Shown: positions 36,194 through 43,694 of the stretch, piece by piece
How the letters are laid out: each line of letters begins with the position of its first letter
Position numbering within the stretch: position 1 is the first letter of the stretch
Assembly (NCBI RefSeq): GCF_900105175.1
Contig: NZ_LT629771.1
Location: 2,480,001 to 2,544,000 of the forward strand
Length of the DNA: 64,000 nucleotides
Source of the DNA: Jiangella sp. DSM 45060
Lineage (GTDB): Bacteria > Actinomycetota > Actinomycetes > Jiangellales > Jiangellaceae
Direction: 5' to 3'
The notes under the pieces: generated by a model
Databases searched by the model: none
What the model was told of the DNA's origin: nothing
What the model saw: the letters and a program-made list of their open reading frames with translations, nothing else
Position numbers and translations under genes: made by a program

Positions 36194-36398
36194 GCCGTCA
36201 CCGGCGGCCGCTCCTGCGAGGCTGCCCCGAAGCCGCGCCGAGGCGCTGCCCCTGTGATCGGTAGGAGCCGTCATGGGAGAATGTGGACAGACAGGTGGGA
36301 CGCCGCACACCTCGGTGCGGGGCCGGTGAGGGCGCCCCGGACGACAGGCAACCGCACCGCACCGCGGCGATCCCTGACCCGGCGGGAACGGAGGCGAC

Positions 36399-36524
36399 GT
36401 GCAGCGGCGCACCTCGACGGGCACGCTCGCATCGCATCTCCCTGATCTGCCCCTCGCCGTCCTCGGCTACCTGATCCGGGGAACGATTACCGACCCCGGC
36501 GACGGCTGGACGGTCCGCCGATGA
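36399..36524 (+). CDS. 41-aa protein coupled to the following membrane gene
   Basis: A short gene that is well supported by signals rather than homology. The GTG at 36399 has a CGGAGG site at the right distance, and the TGA stop overlaps the ATG of the next gene (ATGA), so the two are translationally coupled. The product has a moderately hydrophobic centre (LPDLPLAVLGYLIRGTI) and ends DPGDGWTVRR. I do not recognise it. It opens the accessory cluster. Confidence 0.5.
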   Translation: MQRRTSTGTLASHLPDLPLAVLGYLIRGTITDPGDGWTVRR

Positions 36525-37129
36525 GTCGGCTGAGGATCACCTCGCTGCGGAGCCTGGTCAGCACCGGCCAGCAGACCAGGGAATGGATGGCCCGGGCGAG
36601 CACGCCCGAGACCCGGGCGGAGATCCGGCGATGGTCGCGATGGGAGACCGCGTCGTTCTGCCTCATGGCCATCGGCGCGATCTGCGCCCTCGCACTGCCG
36701 ATCATCGGGCTCGGCCTCGCCGTCTGGTACATGATCCATGACGACGCCCCCTGGCTCTGGTGGCTCTTCGGGTCACTCGGCATCACGATGCTGCTCTTGA
36801 TCGCTGGTGCCGCCCTGGGTTCCCGTGCAAACGACCGGCGCTTGACGGCGCTCTACGCCGACGGGCAGACCTCGATCGGCCGGCTCGACGAGGTCATCAC
36901 GCACCCGGGCGGCGGGGACGACCAGACGACCTACGTGTTCCTGATCAGCGCACAGCTCCCCGGCGAGGTGATCCTGCATCGAAGGCTCTACTGGGGCGAA
37001 TGGGACGGGTGGGGCTCGCCGGAGCGCTGGGTTGGCCGGTCGATCCGGTTCCGGCACAACACCCTCGACCCCGACGACCTACAAGACGTGCTCTTCGACG
37101 GCTGGCCCAACAGGAAGGGAGCGGCGTGA
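36521..37129 (+). CDS. unrecognised membrane protein, paralog 1 of cluster
   Basis: A 202-aa protein with a charged N-terminus containing STPETRAEIRR. Two membrane segments follow (about 44-71 and 78-100), then a soluble beta-rich domain (about 105-200). That domain has the pattern YADGQTSIGRLDEVI, YVFLISAQLPGEVILHRRL and RFRHNTLDPDDLQDVLF. The same domain recurs in the two later genes of the cluster. Layout resembles DUF3592-type proteins, but I cannot assign it. It is coupled to the 41-aa gene upstream and lies 2 nt before the next reading frame. Confidence 0.72.
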   Translation: MSRLRITSLRSLVSTGQQTREWMARASTPETRAEIRRWSRWETASFCLMAIGAICALALPIIGLGLAVWYMIHDDAPWLWWLFGSLGITMLLLIAGAALGSRANDRRLTALYADGQTSIGRLDEVITHPGGGDDQTTYVFLISAQLPGEVILHRRLYWGEWDGWGSPERWVGRSIRFRHNTLDPDDLQDVLFDGWPNRKGAA

Positions 37130-37131
37130 CG

Positions 37132-37741
37132 ATGAGCGATGAGCACCTCGATCACTGGCCGCGTCGGGCGACGACCCCGGAGACGAGGGAACGGATCCGC
37201 CGTGGTCCCGGATCGAAGACCGACGTCGGCGGGCCGGGCACGTCCTGGACCGCATCCGTCTCGGCACCGAGCGCGGACCGCTCGAAGCCTGCACCGGGAT
37301 CGCCGTTCCTGCGCGTGGACTCGACTCATGCTGGCCGCGGGCATCTTGCTCACCATCGTCGGAGACGACCCGTGGTGGACCGGGCTCGTCGCCCTGTGCG
37401 TCCTGCTGGCATCGATCATCCCCTGGTGCGTCACCTCGCTCATGCTCGACATCGCGCGATACGCCGACGGGGAAGACACGGTGGGCACCGTCACGAAGGT
37501 GGTCGCCGACGAGGACATGGGCCCCGATTCCAATCCCTTCTACGACATCACGGTTTCTGCCGAACTCGCCGGGGGCGAGATCATCCGGCGCACCACGCGC
37601 CAGTCCGAGAGAACGGAACCCCGTCCGGGTCAGCGGATCCGCTTCCTCCACACCACCCGTGATCCTGATGACCTGAAGGACATCCTGTTCATCGAGTTCG
37701 TCGACGAGGTCGTGCGGCGGCGAGGTGAGGGACAGTCATGA
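37132..37741 (+). pseudogene. paralog 2 of cluster, apparently frameshifted
   Basis: The 5' part begins ATG at 37132 with TTPETRERIRR, matching the N-terminus of paralog 1. It then runs on in a frame with no membrane segment. The matching membrane and soluble parts continue in another frame, from about the ATG at 37328 to the stop at 37741. That part has LMLAAGILLTIVG, a second segment, then ITVSAELAGGEIIRR and RFLHTTRDPDDLKDILF. At least one indel lies between about 37200 and 37328. Either the gene is decaying, or a 137-aa protein is made from 37328, or the base sequence has an error. Confidence 0.55.
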
Positions 37742-37811
37742 GCGGAGAGCGCGAGAGCACGGATTCTCGGCCCGAACCGGTTCCGGCACCGCACTCGAAA
37801 AGGGGGCGATC

Positions 37812-38696
37812 ATGAACAACGGTATGGCACGCGAGCACCGGCGAGACGAGCACGCGGCCGACTACGGCGAGTTGGTCCTCCACGCCGAGAACCCCGTTCG
37901 CCGGGTGCGGAATCGGACCGTGCGCTGGGCGCTGCTCGTTGCCCTCGCCCTCGTACTGGCGGGCGTCGTGGTGCTGTATGTCTTCCGTGTCGCGGAACCG
38001 GGCGGCGGCGCTCCGCCTTGGTGGGTCTACGCGCTCACGTTCCCGGCCATGGCACTTCTCGGGTGGGGCTTCTGGGAGTTCCTCGGCCTGCTGTCGGCCT
38101 GGCGACATGCGGGCTGGTCGGTCGACGTCTACGAGCAGGGCGTCGTGGAATCACGGTTCGGCACAGAGCGACAGGCCATGCCGTTCTCCGGCGGTGTGCT
38201 CGACCTGCACCGCGTCCTGTTCACCTCCCCACATCCGGACGCCGGATCCGGCCGACTCACCGCTCCCTGGCGGGGTGAGCTGGCACAGGCGGCCGCCGAG
38301 ATCCACACCGCAGCGAAACCGGTCCTCGTACGTGAAACACTGGTGCAGCTGCGGGCAGGACACCCGGTCTCCTTCCCCGGCAAGCGGAGCGGAAGGCCGG
38401 GAATCACTCTGACCCCGGACCTGCTGAGGCTTCCCGATGGGCAGGAGTACGAGTACTCCTCGATGCGGATGCGCTACTCGATCTCCGACGGAACCGGCGG
38501 CAACACCCCCACCAACGATCCCGCCCGGGCGAACACACTGGGCTTCGGCGACGACGGAGGGAACAGCATCCCCGGCTTGTACCGCACCAGCCCCAACCTC
38601 GCCGTCGTGTGCGAGGTGCTGCACATCCTCATCGACCCGGACGGACATACGACGTACTACGAGAAGTTCTCCCGCCAGGAGCAGGAGCAGCAATGA
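37812..38696 (+). CDS. unrecognised two-segment membrane protein
   Basis: A 294-aa protein with two membrane segments (about 38-59 and 70-95) and a long soluble C-terminal part (100-294). The ATG has an AAAGGGGG site 7 nt upstream. The soluble part, with VDVYEQGVVESRFG and PGLYRTSPNLAVVCEVLHILIDPDGHTTYYEKF, is not similar to its neighbours. I do not recognise it. The stop overlaps the next ATG (ATGA), so it belongs to the same transcription unit. Confidence 0.68.
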   Translation: MNNGMAREHRRDEHAADYGELVLHAENPVRRVRNRTVRWALLVALALVLAGVVVLYVFRVAEPGGGAPPWWVYALTFPAMALLGWGFWEFLGLLSAWRHAGWSVDVYEQGVVESRFGTERQAMPFSGGVLDLHRVLFTSPHPDAGSGRLTAPWRGELAQAAAEIHTAAKPVLVRETLVQLRAGHPVSFPGKRSGRPGITLTPDLLRLPDGQEYEYSSMRMRYSISDGTGGNTPTNDPARANTLGFGDDGGNSIPGLYRTSPNLAVVCEVLHILIDPDGHTTYYEKFSRQEQEQQ

Positions 38697-39388
38697 CGGA
38701 CCCGCAGGCGGGGACACGGAACCCCGGCGCACAGAGGCGGCCGGCGCTCTCCCGACGGATCTGGGACGCGATCGTTCGCAAGTTCCCCCCACCGCCGATG
38801 CCGCGCCCCCGGCCGAGCGAGGAACAGCTCGCCGAGGGCCACCTCACCGTCGGCGTGATCGACTACGCGATTGAGGATGCTCCCGGCGGCGATGTGCAGG
38901 GGCCCGACACGCTCCTCATCAGTGCCGAAGTGCCGGGGCATGGAGTCCTCCACCGGAGGGTCCAGTGCCCGCTGTCGATGCCGGGCAGCGGTCGCGGCCT
39001 CGCCGGGCAGACCATCGGCTTGCGCCACACCACGTTCGACCCGGACTTCGTGGACGACGTGCTCGTCGTCCGGTGGCCGCCGGGGGTGGACAGAGCCCTG
39101 GAACCGTTTCGGTTCGAAGGTCCGGGAGCGCTGCGCGCTCGTGTGTGGAGCTTCCTCGCCGGCTGCAGTTTCGTGGTCATGTGGATCGGGATCGCGCTGA
39201 CACCGATCCTGCTGTGCGGCATGATCTTCGGCGGCGACATGTTCACCGACCTGCCCACCTGGTTCCACCCCGGCATCGCGCTCGCAGCGAGCGTCGCCGC
39301 AGTGCCGCTGGGGTTCGTCATGGTCGCCGTCTGCAACGGACGTATGGCCGCAGCGCTCTCGCACCCGGCACGACAGGACGGGCGGTGA
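38693..39388 (+). CDS. unrecognised membrane protein, paralog 3 with reversed layout
   Basis: A 231-aa protein whose soluble domain comes first and two membrane segments last. Residues about 50-135 contain TVGVIDYAIED, TLLISAEVPGHGVLHRRV and RHTTFDPDFVDDVLVVRWP, the same blocks found C-terminally in paralog 1. Membrane segments follow at about 151-180 and 190-216. The N-terminus is Pro/Arg-rich (KFPPPPMPRPRP). The order is therefore permuted relative to paralogs 1 and 2. It is coupled by ATGA overlap to the gene before it. Function unknown. Confidence 0.7.
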   Translation: MTDPQAGTRNPGAQRRPALSRRIWDAIVRKFPPPPMPRPRPSEEQLAEGHLTVGVIDYAIEDAPGGDVQGPDTLLISAEVPGHGVLHRRVQCPLSMPGSGRGLAGQTIGLRHTTFDPDFVDDVLVVRWPPGVDRALEPFRFEGPGALRARVWSFLAGCSFVVMWIGIALTPILLCGMIFGGDMFTDLPTWFHPGIALAASVAAVPLGFVMVAVCNGRMAAALSHPARQDGR

Positions 39389-39734
39389 CATCGGCCGATA
39401 CTGAGCCGATCGCGGGGTGGCCAGGAGATCCCGCATCGGCGTGGACGCCGGCGGCCCGGCCGATCGAGCCTCGGAACCGGCTGTTGCGTTCGCGGGAGGA
39501 CGGATGTTGCTCGTCGCGAGCGTGGCGCTGCGGGTTGCCCACCGGCGGGCGCAGCGCATCGGGAGCGCTCGGTGACGCTCACGTCGCCATCTCCCGTGGC
39601 GGGTACCACTCAAGGGCGGGCCCGGGGACGGCTGACCGCCCCCGACCGCGCTGGGAGATTCCTCACCTCGACGAGCGGAATAGCGGCGCCGAGTCGCTGG
39701 TGACCGCGAATTCGGTGGTCGGCGCGGGCCGCCA
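39389..39734 (+). other. no gene seen
   Basis: No frame has a ribosome site or family resemblance. The sequence is GC-rich but without the codon pattern of its neighbours. It ends at the hairpin at 39735-39762. Confidence 0.6.
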
Positions 39735-39762
39735 CCGGTCCGGAGGGTCGCCTCCGGACCGG
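39735..39762. terminator. 12-bp perfect stem-loop
   Basis: CCGGTCCGGAGG (39735-39746), loop GTCG, then the exact complement to 39762. It is a strong intrinsic-type hairpin without a T-tract and separates the accessory cluster from the secreted-protein gene. TAGGGT right after it (39763-39768) may be the next promoter's -10 box. Confidence 0.65.
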
Positions 39763-39805
39763 TAGGGTAAGGGCGACGAAACGAGCAGCGGGGGAGGTGC
39801 GACAC

Positions 39806-40210
39806 ATGGTCACCGCCCCCAGAACCGTGCTCCGGGACCTCGTCGCCGCCCTGCTCGCCGCCGGTCTCGTCGTGCTGGCGGCGGCCATGGTCAGCGCGGG
39901 CGGCGACACCGTCCGCGGCGTCGGCCCGGCCATCCATCCCGCCGCCGAGATCACCCCCAACTCGCTGCCGCGCGTCGACGGCGACCAGCAGCTGCTCGAC
40001 GACGCCACCCGGCAGACCGTCGACGACGGCCACGCGCCGACCGGCGACCACGCCGGCCCCGACTCCGCCGTCGTCGTCATCGACGCGGCACCTGCCGCAC
40101 CCGCGCCCACCACGGCGGACAAGGTCCGCGACACCACCGCGCGGCCCGCCGCGCCGGCCCTCGCCGGCACGGCCGACGGCCGCGCCCCTCCTGAACCCGT
40201 CGCCGCCTGA
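39806..40210 (+). CDS. secreted or membrane-anchored Ala/Pro-rich protein
   Basis: A 134-aa protein with one N-terminal hydrophobic segment (about 10-31, LVAALLAAGLVVLAAAMVSA), serving as signal peptide or anchor. A low-complexity extracytoplasmic tail follows, rich in Ala, Pro, Asp and Thr. There is no domain I recognise and no lipobox Cys. The ATG at 39806 has GGGGGAGG about 9 nt upstream; a GTG 9 nt earlier is less likely. It precedes the Mrp operon by 89 nt but is separated from it by a hairpin. Confidence 0.65.
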   Translation: MVTAPRTVLRDLVAALLAAGLVVLAAAMVSAGGDTVRGVGPAIHPAAEITPNSLPRVDGDQQLLDDATRQTVDDGHAPTGDHAGPDSAVVVIDAAPAAPAPTTADKVRDTTARPAAPALAGTADGRAPPEPVAA

Positions 40211-40232
40211 CCGTCCCCGTCCGTGCGAATGT

Positions 40233-40258
40233 GCCCCTGCGAACGCTCCGCAGGCGGC
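40233..40258 (+). terminator. bulged hairpin before mrpA
   Basis: GCC-CCTGCG pairs with CGCAGG-GGC across a 7-nt loop and one bulged C. It lies 22 nt after the secreted-protein gene and 42 nt before mrpA. Confidence 0.45.
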
Positions 40259-40299
40259 ACCATCGAAGGGTTTCCTGTGTCCGACCGTGAGAGCCGCTC

Positions 40300-43218
40300 A
40301 TGATGCTGGCCCTGATCGCCGCGCATTTCGTCGCCGCGGCGCTGGCGCCTGCCCTGGTGTCCTGGCTGCGCCGCCGGGCGTTGCTGGTGCTCGCCGCCGT
40401 ACCCGCCGCCGGTTTCGTCTGGGCCGTCGCGATGACGGGGAAGGTCCGCCACGGCGGGGCCGTCGAGCAGCAGGTGCAGTGGGTGCAGACGCTGGGACTG
40501 GAGCTGTCGTTCCGCCTCACCACCCTCACCTGGGTGATGACGCTGCTGGTCACCGGCGTGGGCGCGCTGGTGCTGGCCTACTGCGCCGCCTACTTCCGCC
40601 GCGACGACGCCGGCCTGCCGCGGTTCGCGGGGCTGCTGACGGCGTTCGCGGCGGCCATGCTCGGCCTGGTGGTGGCCGACGACCTGCTGGTGCTGTACGT
40701 GTTCTGGGAGCTGACGACGGTCCTGTCGTACCTGCTCATCGGGCACAACCCGGAGCGCAAGGCGAACCGGCGCGCGGCCATGCAGGCGCTCATGGTGACG
40801 ACGTTCGGCGGGCTGGCGATGCTGGTCGGCGTCATCGTCATCGGGCAGGCGGCCGGGACGTACCGCATCTCGGAGGTGCTGGCGAACCCGCCCGGCGGTG
40901 ACGCCGTCACCGTCGCGGTCGTGCTGGTGCTGATCGGGGCGGTGTCGAAGTCGGCGCTGATCCCGTTCCACTTCTGGCTGCCCGGCGCCATGGCCGCGCC
41001 CACCCCCGTCAGCGCGTACCTGCACGCTGCCGCGATGGTGAAGGCCGGCGTGTACCTGGTCGCGCTGTTCGCGCCGGCGTTCGCCGGGCTGATGCCGTGG
41101 CGGCCGCTGCTGCTGACCCTCGGCGTGCTGACGATGCTGCTGGGCGGGTTGCGGGCGCTGCGGCAGACCGACCTCAAGCTGCTGCTGGCGTACGGGACGG
41201 TGAGCCAGCTCGGCTTCCTGATCGTGCTGGTCGGCGCCGGCACCCGGTCCGCGGCCATGGGCGGCGTCGCGATGCTGGTGGCGCACGCGCTGTTCAAGGC
41301 GACGCTGTTCCTGGTGGTCGGCCTGGTCGACCGCGCCACCGGCACCCGCGACCTGCGCGAGCTGTCCGGGCTGGGCCGCCGGCTGCCGCTGCTCATGGTG
41401 ACGTCGGTGCTGGCGGCCGCGTCGATGGCGGCCATCCCGCCGCTGGCCGGGTTCGTCGCGAAGGAGACCGCGTACGCCGCCGCCCTCGACATCGCCGAGA
41501 CCGGCGACGGCACCGGCATCGGGACGTTCGCCGGCTGGGCGCTGGTCGCCGGGCTGGCCGTCGGCTCGGCGCTGACCGCGGCCTACAGCATCCGGTTCGT
41601 CTGGGGCGCGTTCGCCGTGAAGCCGGGCGTCGCGCCGATCGCGGCGTCCGACTGCCGGTTCCCGGCCATCGGGTTCTCCGCCGCGCCGGTCATCCTCGCC
41701 TTCGGCGGGCTGGGGCTGGGCTTCCTCGGCCCGGCCGAGACCGAGCTGCTGGAGCCGTACGCCGCGCTGTTCCCGGAGGGCGCGCACGAGCCGGAGCTGG
41801 CGCTGTGGCACGGCGTCAACAAGGCGTTGGTGCTGTCGATCGCGTCGGTGCTGGTGGGCATCGCGCTGTTCCGCTGGCGCGAGCGCGTCGACCGGGTCGA
41901 GGCCGCGCTGGCGCCGCGCGCCGACGCCGAGACGTCGTACCGGACCATCATGCGCGGCGTCGACCGCCTCGCCGTCGAGGTCACCGGTGCCACGCAGCGC
42001 GGCTCGCTGCCCAGCTACCTCGCCGTCATCTTCCTGGTGGTGGTCGCGGTGCCGGGCGGTGTGCTGGTGGCGCGGCAGCTGTGGGCGGACGGGCCGGGGG
42101 TGCGGGCCTGGGACAGCGTCGGGCAGGCGGTCGTCGGCGCGATCATGATCGCCGCGGCGGTGCTGGCGGCGCGGTCGCGGCGCCGGCTGAAGGCGGTCGT
42201 GCTGGCCGGCGGCACCGGCTACGGCATGGCGATGCTGTTCATCCTGCACGGCGCGCCCGACCTCGCGCTCACCCAGGTACTGGTCGAGACCGTCACGCTG
42301 GTGATCTTCGTGCTGGTGCTGCGCCGGCTGCCGCCGTACTTCTCCGACCGGCCGCTGACGAAGTCGCGCTGGTGGCGGATCGGGCTGGGGGTCGCCGTCG
42401 GCGTCGTGATGGCCGGGCTGGCGCTGGCCGCGTCCGGCGCCCGCACGGCCGATCCGGTGTCCGACGGGTTCGCGGAGCCGGCCGTCAGCTACGGCGGGGG
42501 CTACAACATCGTCAACGTCACCCTGGTCGACATCCGGGCGTGGGACACGATGGGCGAGATCTCCGTCCTCGTCGTCGCCGCGACCGGCGTGGCCAGCCTG
42601 ATCTTCCTCATCACCGGCCGCACCGGGCGGTGGCGGCCAGACGACGCGATCGCCAGCGCGCCCACCCCGACGACGCCGCAGGATCGCCGTCCGCACCGCA
42701 ACCTGTGGCTGCGGGCCGGGCGCACCGTCGCGCCCGAGGGCCGCTCGATCCTGTTCGAGGTGGTCACCCGGCTGGCCTTCCACGTCGTCATCGTGTTCTC
42801 CATCTACCTGCTGTTCGTCGGGCACAACTCGCCCGGCGGCGGGTTCGCCGGAGGCCTGGTGGCCGGGCTGGCGCTGATGGTGCGCTACCTCGCCGGCGGC
42901 CGGCACGAGCTGGACGAGGCCGCGCCGGTCGACGCCGGCCTGGTGCTGGGCATCGGGCTGTTCATCGCCACCGGCAGCGGGCTGGTGCCGCTGGCCTTCG
43001 GCGGCGACGTGCTGCAGAGCGCCATCGTCGACTTCTCGCTGCCGCTGATCGGCGAGGTGCACTTCGTGACGTCGCTGTTCTTCGACATCGGCGTCTACCT
43101 CGTCGTCGTCGGGCTGATGCTCGACGTGCTGCGCAGTCTCGGCGGCGGCATCGACGAGCAGGCCGGCGACGACGCCGAGCCCGGTGAGTCCATCGAGTCC
43201 GCGGAGGGGGTGCGATGA
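40300..43218 (+). CDS. mrpA: Mrp Na+/H+ antiporter, fused subunits A and B
   Basis: A 972-aa membrane protein. Residues about 1-500 are the NuoL-like proton channel of MrpA, with YVFWELTTVLSYLLIG, a KSALIPFHFWLPGAMAAPTPVSAYLHAA segment containing the key lysine, and later LLAYGTVSQLGFL. The middle part has the MrpA-specific LHGAPDLALTQVLVETVTL segment. From about residue 815 the sequence is MrpB (FYLLFVGHNSPGGGFAGGLV-like wording), so A and B are fused and no separate mrpB exists. The complex exchanges cytoplasmic Na+ for H+ in alkali and salt stress. First gene of a six-gene operon with 4-nt overlaps throughout. Confidence 0.95.
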   Translation: MMLALIAAHFVAAALAPALVSWLRRRALLVLAAVPAAGFVWAVAMTGKVRHGGAVEQQVQWVQTLGLELSFRLTTLTWVMTLLVTGVGALVLAYCAAYFRRDDAGLPRFAGLLTAFAAAMLGLVVADDLLVLYVFWELTTVLSYLLIGHNPERKANRRAAMQALMVTTFGGLAMLVGVIVIGQAAGTYRISEVLANPPGGDAVTVAVVLVLIGAVSKSALIPFHFWLPGAMAAPTPVSAYLHAAAMVKAGVYLVALFAPAFAGLMPWRPLLLTLGVLTMLLGGLRALRQTDLKLLLAYGTVSQLGFLIVLVGAGTRSAAMGGVAMLVAHALFKATLFLVVGLVDRATGTRDLRELSGLGRRLPLLMVTSVLAAASMAAIPPLAGFVAKETAYAAALDIAETGDGTGIGTFAGWALVAGLAVGSALTAAYSIRFVWGAFAVKPGVAPIAASDCRFPAIGFSAAPVILAFGGLGLGFLGPAETELLEPYAALFPEGAHEPELALWHGVNKALVLSIASVLVGIALFRWRERVDRVEAALAPRADAETSYRTIMRGVDRLAVEVTGATQRGSLPSYLAVIFLVVVAVPGGVLVARQLWADGPGVRAWDSVGQAVVGAIMIAAAVLAARSRRRLKAVVLAGGTGYGMAMLFILHGAPDLALTQVLVETVTLVIFVLVLRRLPPYFSDRPLTKSRWWRIGLGVAVGVVMAGLALAASGARTADPVSDGFAEPAVSYGGGYNIVNVTLVDIRAWDTMGEISVLVVAATGVASLIFLITGRTGRWRPDDAIASAPTPTTPQDRRPHRNLWLRAGRTVAPEGRSILFEVVTRLAFHVVIVFSIYLLFVGHNSPGGGFAGGLVAGLALMVRYLAGGRHELDEAAPVDAGLVLGIGLFIATGSGLVPLAFGGDVLQSAIVDFSLPLIGEVHFVTSLFFDIGVYLVVVGLMLDVLRSLGGGIDEQAGDDAEPGESIESAEGVR

Positions 43219-43694
43219 GCACCAACCTGGTCCTGGTCGCCGTGGTCGGCGTGTTGTTCGCCGCCGGCGTGTATCTACTGCTCGAGCGCAGCCTGACCCG
43301 CGTGCTGGTCGGCGTCATCCTCATCGGCAACGGCGTCAACACGCTGTTCCTGGTGGCGTCCGGGCCGGCCGGGCGGGCGCCGATCGTCGGGCTCAACGAC
43401 GTCGACGGCATGAGCGACCCGCTGCCTCAGGCGCTGGTGCTCACCGCCATCGTCATCACCCTCGGCGTGACGGCGTTCCTGCTGGCCATGGCCTACCGGG
43501 CGTGGCAGCTCAACGGCAACGACGAGGTCCAGGACGACGTCGAGGACGCCTCGATCCGCCGCCGTGCCGAGCGCGACGAGGTGTCGTCCAGCTACGACGA
43601 CAGCGCCGGCGGCACGATGGACGAGGAAGGTGCCGACGATCCGTCCGCCGAGGACGAGCCGGCCGCCGTCGGGCCCGAGGGGGAGCGCCGGTGA
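43215..43694 (+). CDS. mrpC: Mrp antiporter subunit C
   Basis: A 159-aa NuoK-like subunit with three membrane segments in the first 100 residues, including GVYLLLERSLTRVLVGVILIGNGVNTLFL and DPLPQALVLTAIVITLGVTAF. A conserved acidic residue lies in the first of these. The C-terminal 55 residues form an unusually acidic cytoplasmic tail (Asp/Glu/Ser-rich) that is not part of the core family. It overlaps mrpA and mrpD by 4 nt each. Confidence 0.94.
   Translation: MSTNLVLVAVVGVLFAAGVYLLLERSLTRVLVGVILIGNGVNTLFLVASGPAGRAPIVGLNDVDGMSDPLPQALVLTAIVITLGVTAFLLAMAYRAWQLNGNDEVQDDVEDASIRRRAERDEVSSSYDDSAGGTMDEEGADDPSAEDEPAAVGPEGERR

Noticed and set aside
36273-36329. 18-codon frame with an AGGAG site before the accessory cluster
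   Set aside because: It does not reach or overlap the next gene, and nothing else supports translation.
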